Shown here: positions 18,401 to 26,247 of the stretch, piece by piece
How positions within the stretch are numbered: position 1 is the first letter of the stretch
Layout: every line of letters begins with the position of its first letter
Assembly (NCBI RefSeq): GCF_003813775.1
Contig: NZ_RPDH01000001.1
Coordinates: 62,001-126,000 of the forward strand
Direction of reading: 5' to 3'
DNA from: Chitinophaga lutea
Lineage (GTDB): Bacteria > Bacteroidota > Bacteroidia > Chitinophagales > Chitinophagaceae
DNA length: 64,000 nt
Program-made: the position numbers and the translations under genes
Notes under the pieces: model-generated
What the model was told of the DNA's origin: nothing
Database searches by the model: none
What the model saw: only the letters and a program-made list of their open reading frames with translations

Positions 18401-18735
18401 ATCTCATACAAAAAACCGGTACCGGCGAATGTGGCTTCCAGCACTTCCGCCAGTGTAGCATTATTCACGCGAAGCGTTACTTTTTTATCGTCCGGCAGGG
18501 CATTGTCGTTGTAAAAAAGCCTGTAATCCGTTTGCGCTTTGATGCGGCGCAACACTTCTTTTACCGAGGCGTTTTTCACTTTCATGTTAATCCGGTTCTG
18601 CGAAAACACGGCAGCGGCCTGCACCTGCAGGCCCGCAACCATCAGTAGCATTGCAGTTATTTTCATAATACGGATGCTCTTTAGGATTAAAGGGCGTGAA
18701 GGCAAGAGTATTTGCCTTCTGCATTCATTTTTCAT
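15454..18735 (-). CDS. SusC-family TonB-dependent transporter with STN domain (locus B)
   Basis: This outer-membrane transporter has about 1093 residues from the start chosen here (MKNECRRQIL). The frame is open further, to an ATG at 18828, but that N-terminus looks like leader sequence; MKITAML at 18666 is another candidate. The order is signal peptide, STN domain (INMKVKNASVKEVLRRI), carboxypeptidase-like domain (VSGIIKDEAGAPLPGVAVV), plug (VVVGYGTQKKSNLTGAIGTV, ISVLKDAASAAIYGSRAANG) and barrel with terminal Phe. The STN domain fits sensing through the FecR/ECF pair upstream. It is paired with SusD 15 bp downstream. Confidence 0.95.
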   Translation of the reverse strand: MKNECRRQILLPSRPLILKSIRIMKITAMLLMVAGLQVQAAAVFSQNRINMKVKNASVKEVLRRIKAQTDYRLFYNDNALPDDKKVTLRVNNATLAEVLEATFAGTGFLYEIRPSGLVLIERANQPDIQVSGIIKDEAGAPLPGVAVVQKGSPKGTTTNNEGAFTLTVPADAVLSVNLLGYSPQEVPVNNRSAINITMQRSTSLLEQVVVVGYGTQKKSNLTGAIGTVNVAQAMNAKPVTNVQELLAGTVPGLNIRKTTGAVGAAATVNIRGTATLGSSSGVLVLIDGIPGNMHTLNPNDIANISVLKDAASAAIYGSRAANGVILVTTKKGQGNGKPVVEIVSSIGLQKPQFMVDFIGAADYMRLWDQAMVNDKKPEVYGQQGQEDLKAGKYADTRWYKEIYKKNTVISNNYMSVSGQKSDITYRLAGSYDYQDGTLPNNDYRRYMVRPDVTIKLTKDLSLSANIQYTETQIGEPQGGTEGWQSQATRVAPISFIKTKQGRYAIGSSMAGNPIAGVYEGGFNKTKVKELMSIFDVSWTPLKNWNIKGTYSSYAYDSWVTNRVSTYFLYDDQGNVVSTQNKVSSLRNASSSSQRNLLQLVTDYTHHLRDHHFKILGGYSQELYNIGNFFASRDGLPFPGIHVLDVGTLNKQSGGRADDVAIQSVFARLNYDYEGRYLFEANIRGDGSSRFARGNRWGAFPSFSAGWNINREKFMSGQANWLSELKLRASWGILGDAEKVGYYSTYELLKYAPNTYGFNGAMVPGAFVETAVNKDIQWEQSQLANIGLNAAFLDGKTGLTVDYFINNRSNILYPPPVPLEFGLKPPTRNLLKMENRGLEISAWYKDRKGDLNWGVDANASFSRNRVSDLAGTGPWVDGSTLTSQGDQYQLPYGLEATGLFQSADEVAKSANQGPNVFAGNIKYKDQNSDGVIDGKDRVVLNRKVPLRFGLNLNAGWKGFDFAVNVYGTMNTMRYISGYEGWAFYLSQNARPMHLDSWTPQNPGGKYPRLSMQYTSNDQKYSSFWLRKSDYLKLQNMQLGYTLPKSWLDRAKISYLRVYVSAQNLATFTRYEGFDPEGGYYPISRTMAFGANFKF

Positions 18736-18907
18736 ACATTTGTTTTGGAGATTTTGGACAATAGACACCCCTTTCCTTACCAAGCAAGGATGTCTGTTTC
18801 TAAAACTTTGGGGGGATGCTGATACCATTCCCCTTTTCAGTTGGCTGCAAAAAGTCTAATGGAACGTAAAATTCATAACTGTCATTTTGGTTGTTGGTCA
18901 ATAAAAA

Positions 18908-19933
18908 CTAAGGCTTGCTGATTGTAAGCACCCTGCTAACGTGGTTGTAGGAGTATACAAACTCCCGGGATGAGCGGCTGAGCACATCCATTACATCTTT
19001 GATTCCCTCTCCTTGTATATTTCCGGTAAATGTCAAATGGCGAAGGCTGTCGTCGGTAAATACCACGCGGATATTGTACCAGCGTCCCAGGCGGACTGCA
19101 AGGTCAGAGAACGGCTCGTTGTCGAAACTCAGCCAGTTGTCTTTCCAGGCGATCTCTTTGATCGTTTCTTTTTCCGGCACGATGATCGGCGCGCGTTGCG
19201 GTGTGTAGGCGCCGGTAGACGCATCCGCTTTCAGCACCAGTTTTTCCATGGGCTTCAGCAGCGTGCTTTCATTGCTGCCCGTGCTTTTGTAGTGCAGCAT
19301 CACGCTGCCTGTCACCAGTGCGGTTTCAACGATATCGTCTTCTTTGTATGCTTTCAGATTGAAGGTGGTGCCCAGCACCTGTACTTTCACATTTTTGGCC
19401 GTTACTTCAAACGGGGTGCCCGCCTGCCCTACCACCTCAAAAAACGCCTCCCCGTCGAGCTGCACGGATCGTTCTCCGTGGCTGTAGGTGTCGTCGTAGG
19501 TCAGTTTACTGCCCGCGTTCAGCCACACCCGGGTACCATCGGGCAGTTTTACTTTTGTGCGGGAGCCACGGTCTGCCAGCACTTCGTGTTTACTGACTGA
19601 CCGATGTTGCAGGGTGTAAAAAACAACGGCGAAAATGCCCACGCAGACGGCGGCGATAAACGCCACGGATCCCGGCCGGAGCATTTTCCGGCGGCCCGGC
19701 GCCCTTTCCGAAAATTCAGGCAGGCGATTGCCGAGCAGCGCCAGCAGGCGGGCTTCTTCCGCCGCATCCACAGGCTGTGGGGTATGGCCATCCCATACTT
19801 TCTCCAGCATCTCGCCTGTGCGCGCCTCCTCATCCCGCAGGGCTGCGAGGGCGGCCAGCTCGGCCAGTTCTTCCGGAGTAGCTTCTCCGGCTGTTTTCCT
19901 GGCGGTTAAAACCCAATATCGATCTATCGGCAT
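18908..19933 (-). CDS. FecR-family anti-sigma factor (locus B)
   Basis: This 341-residue single-pass membrane protein has a cytoplasmic helical region, a membrane segment (VAFIAAVCVGIFAVVFYTL), a FecR domain (KVKLPDGTRVWLNAGSKL, GEAFFEV, VLGTTFNLKAY) and a C-terminal DUF4974 domain that ends in RVLTISKP. It should hold the upstream ECF sigma factor until the SusC receptor is occupied. The gene order sigma, FecR, SusC, SusD is the standard one. Confidence 0.95.
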   Translation of the reverse strand: MPIDRYWVLTARKTAGEATPEELAELAALAALRDEEARTGEMLEKVWDGHTPQPVDAAEEARLLALLGNRLPEFSERAPGRRKMLRPGSVAFIAAVCVGIFAVVFYTLQHRSVSKHEVLADRGSRTKVKLPDGTRVWLNAGSKLTYDDTYSHGERSVQLDGEAFFEVVGQAGTPFEVTAKNVKVQVLGTTFNLKAYKEDDIVETALVTGSVMLHYKSTGSNESTLLKPMEKLVLKADASTGAYTPQRAPIIVPEKETIKEIAWKDNWLSFDNEPFSDLAVRLGRWYNIRVVFTDDSLRHLTFTGNIQGEGIKDVMDVLSRSSREFVYSYNHVSRVLTISKP

Positions 19934-20048
19934 AATATTCCTTCTGCTGCTATGACCAGGCAGCGGGAAAAATCACCTAAAAGAATTGAAAAAAAATTTC
20001 GGGCAGGAGATCCCGGAGCGCGGCATTAAACTACCACTCCCCATCCGG

Positions 20049-20603
20049 TTATTGAATCAGGTGCTGCGCAATGCTTTGGTGGATGCGCTGAAAGGCGATC
20101 GCCATCTGGCTGTCGATGGTGCGGACGGAGATATTAAGAATGGCCGCGATCTCCTTGTACCGGAGCTTTTCTTCACGGGCGAGGCGGAAGATCATGCGGC
20201 ATTTGACCGGCAGCTTTTCCACGGCCGCCTGAACGGCCTCCGTCATTTCGCGGGTGATGAGCTGCTGTTCCGGGTGCTGATCCGGACGGATGAGTTGCTC
20301 CAGTTCAACGTCCATCTCGTCGAAGGCGTAAAAGGTAATGCGGTTGCGCTTTTGCAGATAACTCAGGCAGGCGTTCCGCACGCTGGCGTACAGGTATACT
20401 TTGAGGTTGTCTATTTTTCCGAGGCTGCTGCGGTTATTCCAGAGTGTGGCGAAAATATCGGCCACCACGTCTTCAGCGGCCTGGCGGTCTTTCAGAAACG
20501 AAGCGGCAAACCGGGAAAGTGAGGGCATCATGTGGAGGTACAACGCCTTAAAAGCGTTGGTATCACTGTATTTAGCAATATTTTCCTGCCAGGCCCCGAT
20601 CAT
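20049..20603 (-). CDS. ECF RNA polymerase sigma factor (locus B)
   Basis: From the start chosen here (MIGAWQENIAKYSD) the protein has about 184 residues; the frame is open to 20654 but the extra residues are hydrophobic and atypical. Region 2 (FKALYLHMMPSLSRFAASFL, AEDVVADIFATLWNNR) and region 4 (LRYKEIAAILNISVRTIDSQM) are both clear. It is the first gene of locus B and should direct transcription of its own FecR-SusC-SusD-GH116 cluster. Confidence 0.95.
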   Translation of the reverse strand: MIGAWQENIAKYSDTNAFKALYLHMMPSLSRFAASFLKDRQAAEDVVADIFATLWNNRSSLGKIDNLKVYLYASVRNACLSYLQKRNRITFYAFDEMDVELEQLIRPDQHPEQQLITREMTEAVQAAVEKLPVKCRMIFRLAREEKLRYKEIAAILNISVRTIDSQMAIAFQRIHQSIAQHLIQ

Positions 20604-20702
20604 GATAGAGAGTACTACACAAGATATGCAATACTGCTTATTTAAAACCCGCATGGCAATAAACGATCACCAAAGGATAAAAAAATACCAGCCCATCGCC
20701 CG

Positions 20703-22844
20703 TCAGTTCCCCATCCGGCTCCGCTCCTCCGAATTGTTCGTCTCTATTTTCTTTTTGGTGAACGCTTTGCCCGCGCTGAAATTCCAGACGAACGACAGCC
20801 CTATTTTGCGGGTGGGCCGTTTCTGGTAAAAATCGATCCGGGTGCCGGCGTATTCCGTGATGTCCCTTTCCCGGAAGGTGTTGAAGATGTCTGTCAGGCT
20901 CAGGCGCACCCGCCCGTTTTTCCAAACTTTCCTCGACATGCCCAGGTCCGTGAAAAATACATGCGCCTTCCGCGCATTCGCCACGATATACGGCGAGTTG
21001 TATTCGGCATACAGGTCTACGTCCATCACCTTCTTCCACTCGAACTGCTGGCTGGTTTTGAGGGAAATAGAGGTACGGGAGATCCGTACCTCATCTATAT
21101 CCGTGGTAGCAAAATATAGCAACAGACCGTTATTCGAGCGCCAGTTTTTAAGGATGGTGACAGGTGCGTTCAAAGACATCCCCACTTCAGTATGATAAGG
21201 ATAATTCTTCGACATGTGCTCTATCACCCGTTCCTGAATAGTACGGGCAGTTTGGGCTATATAGTCAGTGGTAGATTTGACATACAGCGCTGCCGAATAC
21301 TCCCGGCGCCAGGTATAACCTGCCTGGATGCTATGTGTGTATTGGGGTTGCAGATCGGGATTACCGGTCAGGATCGCGAAGTCGTTCACCTGCAACCGGT
21401 AAGGGTTCAGATCGTTATACGCCGGCCGCCTTACGCGGCGGGCGTAGTTGAACTGGATGGAATTACCCTGTTTTTCGTCGAGCGTATGATCTATGAACAG
21501 GGACGGGAACCAGCCGAAATACTTCCGGCTGATGGTTTCTCCCGTAATGAGGGAAATGCCTTCCGAATATGTCTGTTCGCCGCGGAGGCCGGCTTTGACA
21601 GCGGTTCGTTTGATCAGTTTTTCATAAGCGCCGTAGAACATCAGGAGGTGCTCGTTGTACCGGAAATCATCGCTGCGGGCGGGACTTTTAATCCACCCCC
21701 CATCACTGTCCTCTTCGGCGGCAATGGAGTTGTGGCGGTTGGTCTGCACGTATTTCAGCCCGGCCCTGATGGCTGCCTTTCCTTTCATGGCATGGCTGTA
21801 ATCCGCCTGTGCGCTGTACATGTCCGTGGTGCTGGGCGTGAAGGTGCGCAGGCCCCGGCTCATGGTGGTGTCTGTATATACCGACACGAGTGTGTTGGAT
21901 TCCTCGCGGCCGGCGTAGGAATAATCACCGATGATTTTTAACGATGAGCCCAGCGAGTCGATGGTCCAGGCGTAGCTCAGCGTAGTGCTGCTGAAGCGGG
22001 GCGTTCTCACCCAGTTGGTATTCGCTTCGCCGGTGGTGGTACTATCCGGCCGGCGGTACGTGAGGGCGGAATGAAAATGCTGATCGAGCCGGCCGCGGTT
22101 CATCATATACTGAACGTTCAGGCTGTGCGCCTTTGAAAAGTCGTACACGATGCCTGCCCGGGCCTGCTGCTGGGTATTGTCGTTGTCCCGCTCCGTCTGA
22201 TTACTGATATGAAGTTTGTCCGGGTAATCGGTAATGGTGTGGCCGGTATAAAAACTGTTGTCCAGCATGTAATTGTAGCTGCCGAACAGGTACCATTTTT
22301 TCAGTTTATAATCCACCGAGACGCCGCCGCCCGTATTGGGATCCCGCCCCTGCTGCATGTACCGTGCAAACACGCTGCCGCTCACGCCCTGTTCCCGCGC
22401 CTTTTTCAGGATGATGTGCACGATGCCGCCTGAGCTGGAAGCTTCATATTCCGCTGGCGGGTTGGCGATCACTTCTATTTTGCTGATGTTTTCGGAGCGG
22501 AGCGTCCGGAGAAATTCCGCGAGCTCAGCGGGCGACATGCGCTGCACTACGTTGTTGATCATCACGGTAACCGACTGGTTGCCGGTGATGCGGATATTCC
22601 CGTCCGGGCTTACCCAGAGGCCGGGGGATTTCTGGAGCACCTCGAGGCCGGAGTGGCCGTTGCCGAGGAAACTGTTTTCCACGTCGATGATATAACGGTC
22701 CGCCTTCCGGATCACCAGCGGCCGCCTGGCGGAGATGTTCACTTCAGACAGCGTTCTGACCGAATCTTTTTTCTGCTGCGCGGTCATTTCCTGCACCATC
22801 GTCAGCAGCAGGGATATCATCGTTATGAAAACGGCCTTTTTCAT
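20703..22844 (-). CDS. Outer-membrane beta-barrel protein of the TonB-receptor-like family (OMP_b-brl_3 type)
   Basis: This 713-residue protein has a signal peptide, a plug-like domain (LSEVNISARRPLVIRKADRY, LEVLQKSPGL, ISKIEVIANPPAEYEASSSGG) and a long barrel (PAYNDLNPYRLQVNDFAILT). There is no carboxypeptidase-like or STN domain at the N-terminus, which separates it from SusC. This family is common in Bacteroidota; its substrates are mostly unknown. It lies 78 bp downstream of a LytTR regulator and its upstream region carries the same direct-repeat element as the kinase gene, so it is probably the main target of that two-component system. Confidence 0.85.
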   Translation of the reverse strand: MKKAVFITMISLLLTMVQEMTAQQKKDSVRTLSEVNISARRPLVIRKADRYIIDVENSFLGNGHSGLEVLQKSPGLWVSPDGNIRITGNQSVTVMINNVVQRMSPAELAEFLRTLRSENISKIEVIANPPAEYEASSSGGIVHIILKKAREQGVSGSVFARYMQQGRDPNTGGGVSVDYKLKKWYLFGSYNYMLDNSFYTGHTITDYPDKLHISNQTERDNDNTQQQARAGIVYDFSKAHSLNVQYMMNRGRLDQHFHSALTYRRPDSTTTGEANTNWVRTPRFSSTTLSYAWTIDSLGSSLKIIGDYSYAGREESNTLVSVYTDTTMSRGLRTFTPSTTDMYSAQADYSHAMKGKAAIRAGLKYVQTNRHNSIAAEEDSDGGWIKSPARSDDFRYNEHLLMFYGAYEKLIKRTAVKAGLRGEQTYSEGISLITGETISRKYFGWFPSLFIDHTLDEKQGNSIQFNYARRVRRPAYNDLNPYRLQVNDFAILTGNPDLQPQYTHSIQAGYTWRREYSAALYVKSTTDYIAQTARTIQERVIEHMSKNYPYHTEVGMSLNAPVTILKNWRSNNGLLLYFATTDIDEVRISRTSISLKTSQQFEWKKVMDVDLYAEYNSPYIVANARKAHVFFTDLGMSRKVWKNGRVRLSLTDIFNTFRERDITEYAGTRIDFYQKRPTRKIGLSFVWNFSAGKAFTKKKIETNNSEERSRMGN

Positions 22845-22882
22845 GCCGTGAAGCTATTGCACAACACAACGGATCCCTAGCC

Positions 22883-22918
22883 CGATTGAGCAGTTGACGG
22901 TGATGAATGAGCAGTTGA
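22883..22918. promoter_or_regulatory. Direct-repeat operator upstream of the barrel gene (putative LytTR site)
   Basis: Two 14-bp direct repeats (GATTGAGCAGTTGA and GAATGAGCAGTTGA, 13 of 14 identical) begin at 22884 and 22905, a period of 21 bp, two helical turns. LytTR-domain regulators are known to bind pairs of direct repeats with about this period. A LytTR regulator is encoded immediately upstream, and a similar element stands before the kinase gene. The repeats are seen directly; the binding protein is inferred. Confidence 0.65.
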
Positions 22919-22922
22919 AGGA

Positions 22923-23672
22923 TTATTTACCCGGTTGCAGTTTGCGGAGCAGCTCTTCTTTTCTTGATCGCGATACGTCTATCGCGGCGCCGTCGCTCAT
23001 CAGCAGGCTGCCGCCCTCTCCCCTGTTGTATTTACGGACTTCGTGGAGATTCACCAGGTAAGAATGATGCACCCGCAGGAACTGGTGTTCTTCCAGCATT
23101 TCCGCCACTTCCTTGAGCGTACGGGAGATCGTCAGTTTCTGGTTGCCGGTCAGTGTGAAGATGGTGTAGTTACTTTGCGAAGTGCAGTAGAGGATCGAAT
23201 CTACCGGTACGATCTGCAGCCCTTCGAGGGTGGGCAGGGCGATGCGGTTCATCAGGGTTTGCGGCTGCTGGAAACGCGACAGGAGCAGTTCCATCTGCTG
23301 CTGGAGGGAGTTCGACTGTTTCCCCGTCACCCTGCCCACAGCCGATTTCAACTCTTCGGGGTCGACGGGCTTGAGCAGGTAATCCAGCGCACTGAAACGG
23401 ATGGCTTTGATGGCGTACTGGTCGTAGCTGGTGGTGAAAATGCAGTCGAACGAAACCGGCGCCAGCATTTCCAGCACTTCAAACCCGTTGAGGTAAGGCA
23501 TTTCGATGTCGAGGAACACCAGTTGCGGCCGTGTGTCGCGGATAAGGCGCACCGCTTCCCTGGCGTTGTTGCATACGGCGGTTACCGTCACATCCGGGCA
23601 ATGTTTCTGCAGCAACGTCACCAGTGCGCGGGAAGCATAATGTTCATCGTCGATCACAACCGCGTTAATCAT
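22923..23672 (-). CDS. LytTR-family response regulator
   Basis: This 249-residue protein has an N-terminal receiver domain (VVIDDEHYASRALVTLL, phospho-acceptor Asp in LVFLDIEMPYLNGFEVL, TSYDQYAIKAIRFSALDYLL) and a C-terminal LytTR DNA-binding domain (ILYCTSQSNYTIFTL, FLRVHHSYLVNLHEVRKYNR). It overlaps the end of the histidine-kinase gene by 8 bp, so both are translated from one message. It probably activates the downstream barrel gene and the kinase gene through the shared direct repeats. Confidence 0.95.
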   Translation of the reverse strand: MINAVVIDDEHYASRALVTLLQKHCPDVTVTAVCNNAREAVRLIRDTRPQLVFLDIEMPYLNGFEVLEMLAPVSFDCIFTTSYDQYAIKAIRFSALDYLLKPVDPEELKSAVGRVTGKQSNSLQQQMELLLSRFQQPQTLMNRIALPTLEGLQIVPVDSILYCTSQSNYTIFTLTGNQKLTISRTLKEVAEMLEEHQFLRVHHSYLVNLHEVRKYNRGEGGSLLMSDGAAIDVSRSRKEELLRKLQPGK

Positions 23673-25497
23673 GTACCTGTTTATTATTGATCCTCAAAAT
23701 TACTTTAGTTCCGGCGATGGCGCCCCTGTCGTCTCTCACATCTTCCGTCACGAATGAAGCGTCCTGCTGGTTGCCGTTGAACAGCGCCAGGCGTTCCGCG
23801 CTCAGCCGGTTGCCGAAAGAAGCGCCTTTTTCCACCGGCCCCGGCTTCACGCCCGCCGCCGCTTCCCGGCCGATGCCGTTATCGCGGATGGTGCAGATCA
23901 GCACATCGTCGTGCATCCGGAAATGGATGCTCAGGCGGCCTTTGCCTTCCTTGTGCAGCAAGCCGTGCCAGATGGCGTTTTCGCAGAAAGGCTGCAGGAT
24001 GAAGGAGGGCACGAATATCATGGATGGATGCAGGCCCGGTTCGAATTCCACCGCGTAATCGAATGCCTCCCTGAACCGCAGTTGCTCCATGTTCAGATAA
24101 AGGCGCAGCATCGCCAGCTCTTCCTCCAGCGAGATGGTGGTTTTACCCGCGTTGACGAGCACCGTGCGGATGAGTTTGGAAAAACGGGTGAGATATTCGG
24201 AGGCTTTGTCGCTTTCTTCGTTCAGGATAAAATGGTTGATGGAACTGAGACAGTTGAAAATAAAATGCGGGTTCATCTGCGCCCGCAGCGCCTTCATTTC
24301 CAGTTCCGCCGCCCGCTGGCGCAGGTTGAGCTTTTCGTTTTTATGCCGCAGGTGGAGGATCAGCACGACGAAGAGCCCGAGCAGCACCACGCCGGCCGTG
24401 CAGGCGATGAGGGTATTGCGTTGCGCTTTCAGGCGGCCCGCTTCCGCTTCCTGCCGGAAACCGAACAGCGTTCTTTTGAAATTGTCCGACACCACGGAAT
24501 CTTTCATCGCCTCGTATTGTTTATGATACTCCAGCGCTTTGCGATCGTTCCCTGCCGCTTCATAAATGGCGCTGAGCAGTCCATAGCCGTCCCGCGTATT
24601 CTGCCGTGCGTTGCCCCATTGGGCCGAGTGCACCAGGGAGCCTTCCGCCATGGCCAGCGCGTTTTGCAGATCGTTTCGCTGCAGGTAGATCCTTCCCAGG
24701 CCCAGCATGCTGCCGATGAGGATGTTCCGGTCCGTTACCCGGGACGATTCCTGGTACAGCGAGTCGTAGTATTTGAAGGCGATATCGTAATTCTTTTCCA
24801 GCAGGTACGTGTGGCCCATTTTCAGGCGCACGATCTTGCTTTTCCAGGTGCCCGCAAGTGCCAGCTGGTAGCATCGGCGGGCCTGCTGAATGGAGCCCAT
24901 CGCCGCGTACAGCTCCCCCATGCGGTTGTACATTTCGCGGTAGGGGTATTCGTTTTTAAAAGGACGAAGGGATTCCGCCTTTCTCATGTATTCGAGGGCC
25001 GACTGATAATCGCCCATGCTTTTGTACAATGCGCCCATCTGCGCCAACAGGAGCACGTAGGTATGGTTATCCTGACTACCTTCATAGATAGCCAGGCCTT
25101 CCGTTACGGTCTTGAATGCTTCTTCGTATTTCCCCTGGTCGTCGTAAATATTGCTGAGTATACGCAAAGCCCTGCCCTCGCCGCCTTTCGCGCCCACGCG
25201 GCGGTAGTACCGGAGGCTGAGACCGACAGTGTCCGCCGCCAGGCCGAACTGCCCGTTATACCACAGGGCCTGCCCCACGCCAAACAGCGACTCCGCGAAA
25301 AGATAGTCGTTGTGCATCGCCTGCGACATGGCCATGGCTTTGTGATATTCATCCCAGGCCTCCTTGGGCATAAAACGCCAGAGGTACCCGTTGCCCGCAC
25401 GGATAATACGCAGGCAGTCCTCTTCCGAATCCGCCCGGGAAGGCAGGCAGAAAAGCGAGCAGCAAAACAATAACAGGAGAATGCGGCGCATGAGCAT
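23665..25497 (-). CDS. TPR-containing LytS-type sensor histidine kinase
   Basis: This 610-residue protein has a signal-like N-terminus, several periplasmic TPR repeats (about residues 40-340), a membrane segment (LIACTAGVVLLGLFVVLILHL), a short coiled coil and a His_kinase domain with the acceptor His in MNPHFIFNCLSSINHFIL. The ATPase part shows PFCENAIWHGLL (N box) and IRDNGIGREAA (G box). It forms an overlapping pair with the LytTR regulator downstream. A direct-repeat element lies 33 bp before its start, suggesting autoregulation. The ligand sensed by the TPR region cannot be read from the sequence. Confidence 0.95.
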   Translation of the reverse strand: MLMRRILLLLFCCSLFCLPSRADSEEDCLRIIRAGNGYLWRFMPKEAWDEYHKAMAMSQAMHNDYLFAESLFGVGQALWYNGQFGLAADTVGLSLRYYRRVGAKGGEGRALRILSNIYDDQGKYEEAFKTVTEGLAIYEGSQDNHTYVLLLAQMGALYKSMGDYQSALEYMRKAESLRPFKNEYPYREMYNRMGELYAAMGSIQQARRCYQLALAGTWKSKIVRLKMGHTYLLEKNYDIAFKYYDSLYQESSRVTDRNILIGSMLGLGRIYLQRNDLQNALAMAEGSLVHSAQWGNARQNTRDGYGLLSAIYEAAGNDRKALEYHKQYEAMKDSVVSDNFKRTLFGFRQEAEAGRLKAQRNTLIACTAGVVLLGLFVVLILHLRHKNEKLNLRQRAAELEMKALRAQMNPHFIFNCLSSINHFILNEESDKASEYLTRFSKLIRTVLVNAGKTTISLEEELAMLRLYLNMEQLRFREAFDYAVEFEPGLHPSMIFVPSFILQPFCENAIWHGLLHKEGKGRLSIHFRMHDDVLICTIRDNGIGREAAAGVKPGPVEKGASFGNRLSAERLALFNGNQQDASFVTEDVRDDRGAIAGTKVILRINNKQVHD

Positions 25498-25529
25498 AAA
25501 ACTACCAAAATCCGCTCAATCCTGCATGC

Positions 25530-25565
25530 CGATTGATTCATTGGCGGGGACGAATGAGTAACCGG
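25530..25565. promoter_or_regulatory. Direct-repeat operator upstream of the kinase gene (putative LytTR site)
   Basis: GATTGATTCATTGG at 25531 and GAATGAGTAACCGG at 25552 are 21 bp apart. The element aligns without gaps to the one before the barrel gene (22883-22918): CGATTGA, four free bases, TTG, CGG and GAATGAG occupy the same relative positions. Distances to the start codons are also close (33 and 39 bp). Autoregulation by the LytTR regulator is inferred. Confidence 0.55.
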
Positions 25566-25635
25566 GGGAAATGGGCGGGCCGTCCTGAATGGGACCGATG
25601 CCAATGGCCAACCCGCGGGGTATGCGCTTTCAAAC

Positions 25636-25660
25636 AAAAACGGCCCCCTTCCGGGAGCCG
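25636..25660 (-). terminator. Hairpin with T-run upstream of the kinase gene
   Basis: On the minus strand CGGC-T-CCC and GGG-G-GCCG (one mismatch, loop GGAA) are followed by five T residues. No minus-strand gene lies just upstream, so it may insulate the kinase promoter or be a relic. Confidence 0.45.
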
Positions 25661-25853
25661 CTATTGCCTATTTAAAACACACTATTACTTTACACTTCAT
25701 AAAATTACCGCTTCGCTACAACACAAAACATGATAACTATCATTGAATGAACACTTTAACATTTCCTTTTATAATATTTTTTATTGTTATTGATTTTTCG
25801 CTAAATTAAATGGCGAAAACCCCTTCCGTTGTTTGTCCCGTTAACTAGTTTAT

Positions 25854-26192
25854 ATGCAATGTACCCAGGAAGATTACCAGCAAGCCCTGCGGCTTTCGCA
25901 GGCCATCCAGCAGTATTTCAGGCTCAATTACAACAAGTACACAGTGGGAACCGGGGAGATGTATGCGTACCTGGTCAAACATGATCTGGCAGAACCGCGA
26001 CCGGATGGGGCCACACCGTTGGTGCAGCTGCTCGGCCGGCTGAAGGCTGCCGGCGACCTGTCGTGGTTGCTGCCGCAGTGCCAGCCGGGCGTGGCCGGCA
26101 AAGACGAGTGGCGTTTCATCCGCATGGTAGACGACCGGGTGGAGCAAATCCGGCAGCAAGGCGATAAAGGTCCGGGAAAGGAACTGGAGTAA
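25854..26192 (+). CDS. Small hypothetical protein
   Basis: This 112-residue protein is probably soluble: no signal peptide and no membrane segment. It has an alpha-helical N-terminus (CTQEDYQQALRLSQAIQQYF), a central charged region and a Gln/Lys-rich end. It is the only plus-strand gene in this part of the window, and it converges with the heptahaem cytochrome gene. Base composition is like the GC-rich neighbours. I do not recognise the family, and no partner is evident from the context. Confidence 0.6.
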   Translation: MQCTQEDYQQALRLSQAIQQYFRLNYNKYTVGTGEMYAYLVKHDLAEPRPDGATPLVQLLGRLKAAGDLSWLLPQCQPGVAGKDEWRFIRMVDDRVEQIRQQGDKGPGKELE

Positions 26193-26247
26193 CCGGGACG
26201 AGCACGGATGGCTGCTGAAAAACAGTTTCCGCAGGCGGCCCGACGCT

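Larger units (their letters stand above)
25498..25853. other. Intergenic region between the kinase and a divergent small gene
   Basis: This 356-bp gap holds the kinase-side direct-repeat operator (25530-25565) and a terminator-like hairpin (25636-25660). The stretch 25680-25850 is AT-rich and has many stops in all frames. No gene is seen. Confidence 0.7.

Noticed and set aside
23911..25473. 520-codon plus-strand frame opposite the histidine kinase
   Set aside because: The minus-strand product is a complete TPR kinase; the plus frame is His/Arg/Val-rich without motifs, typical of a shadow.
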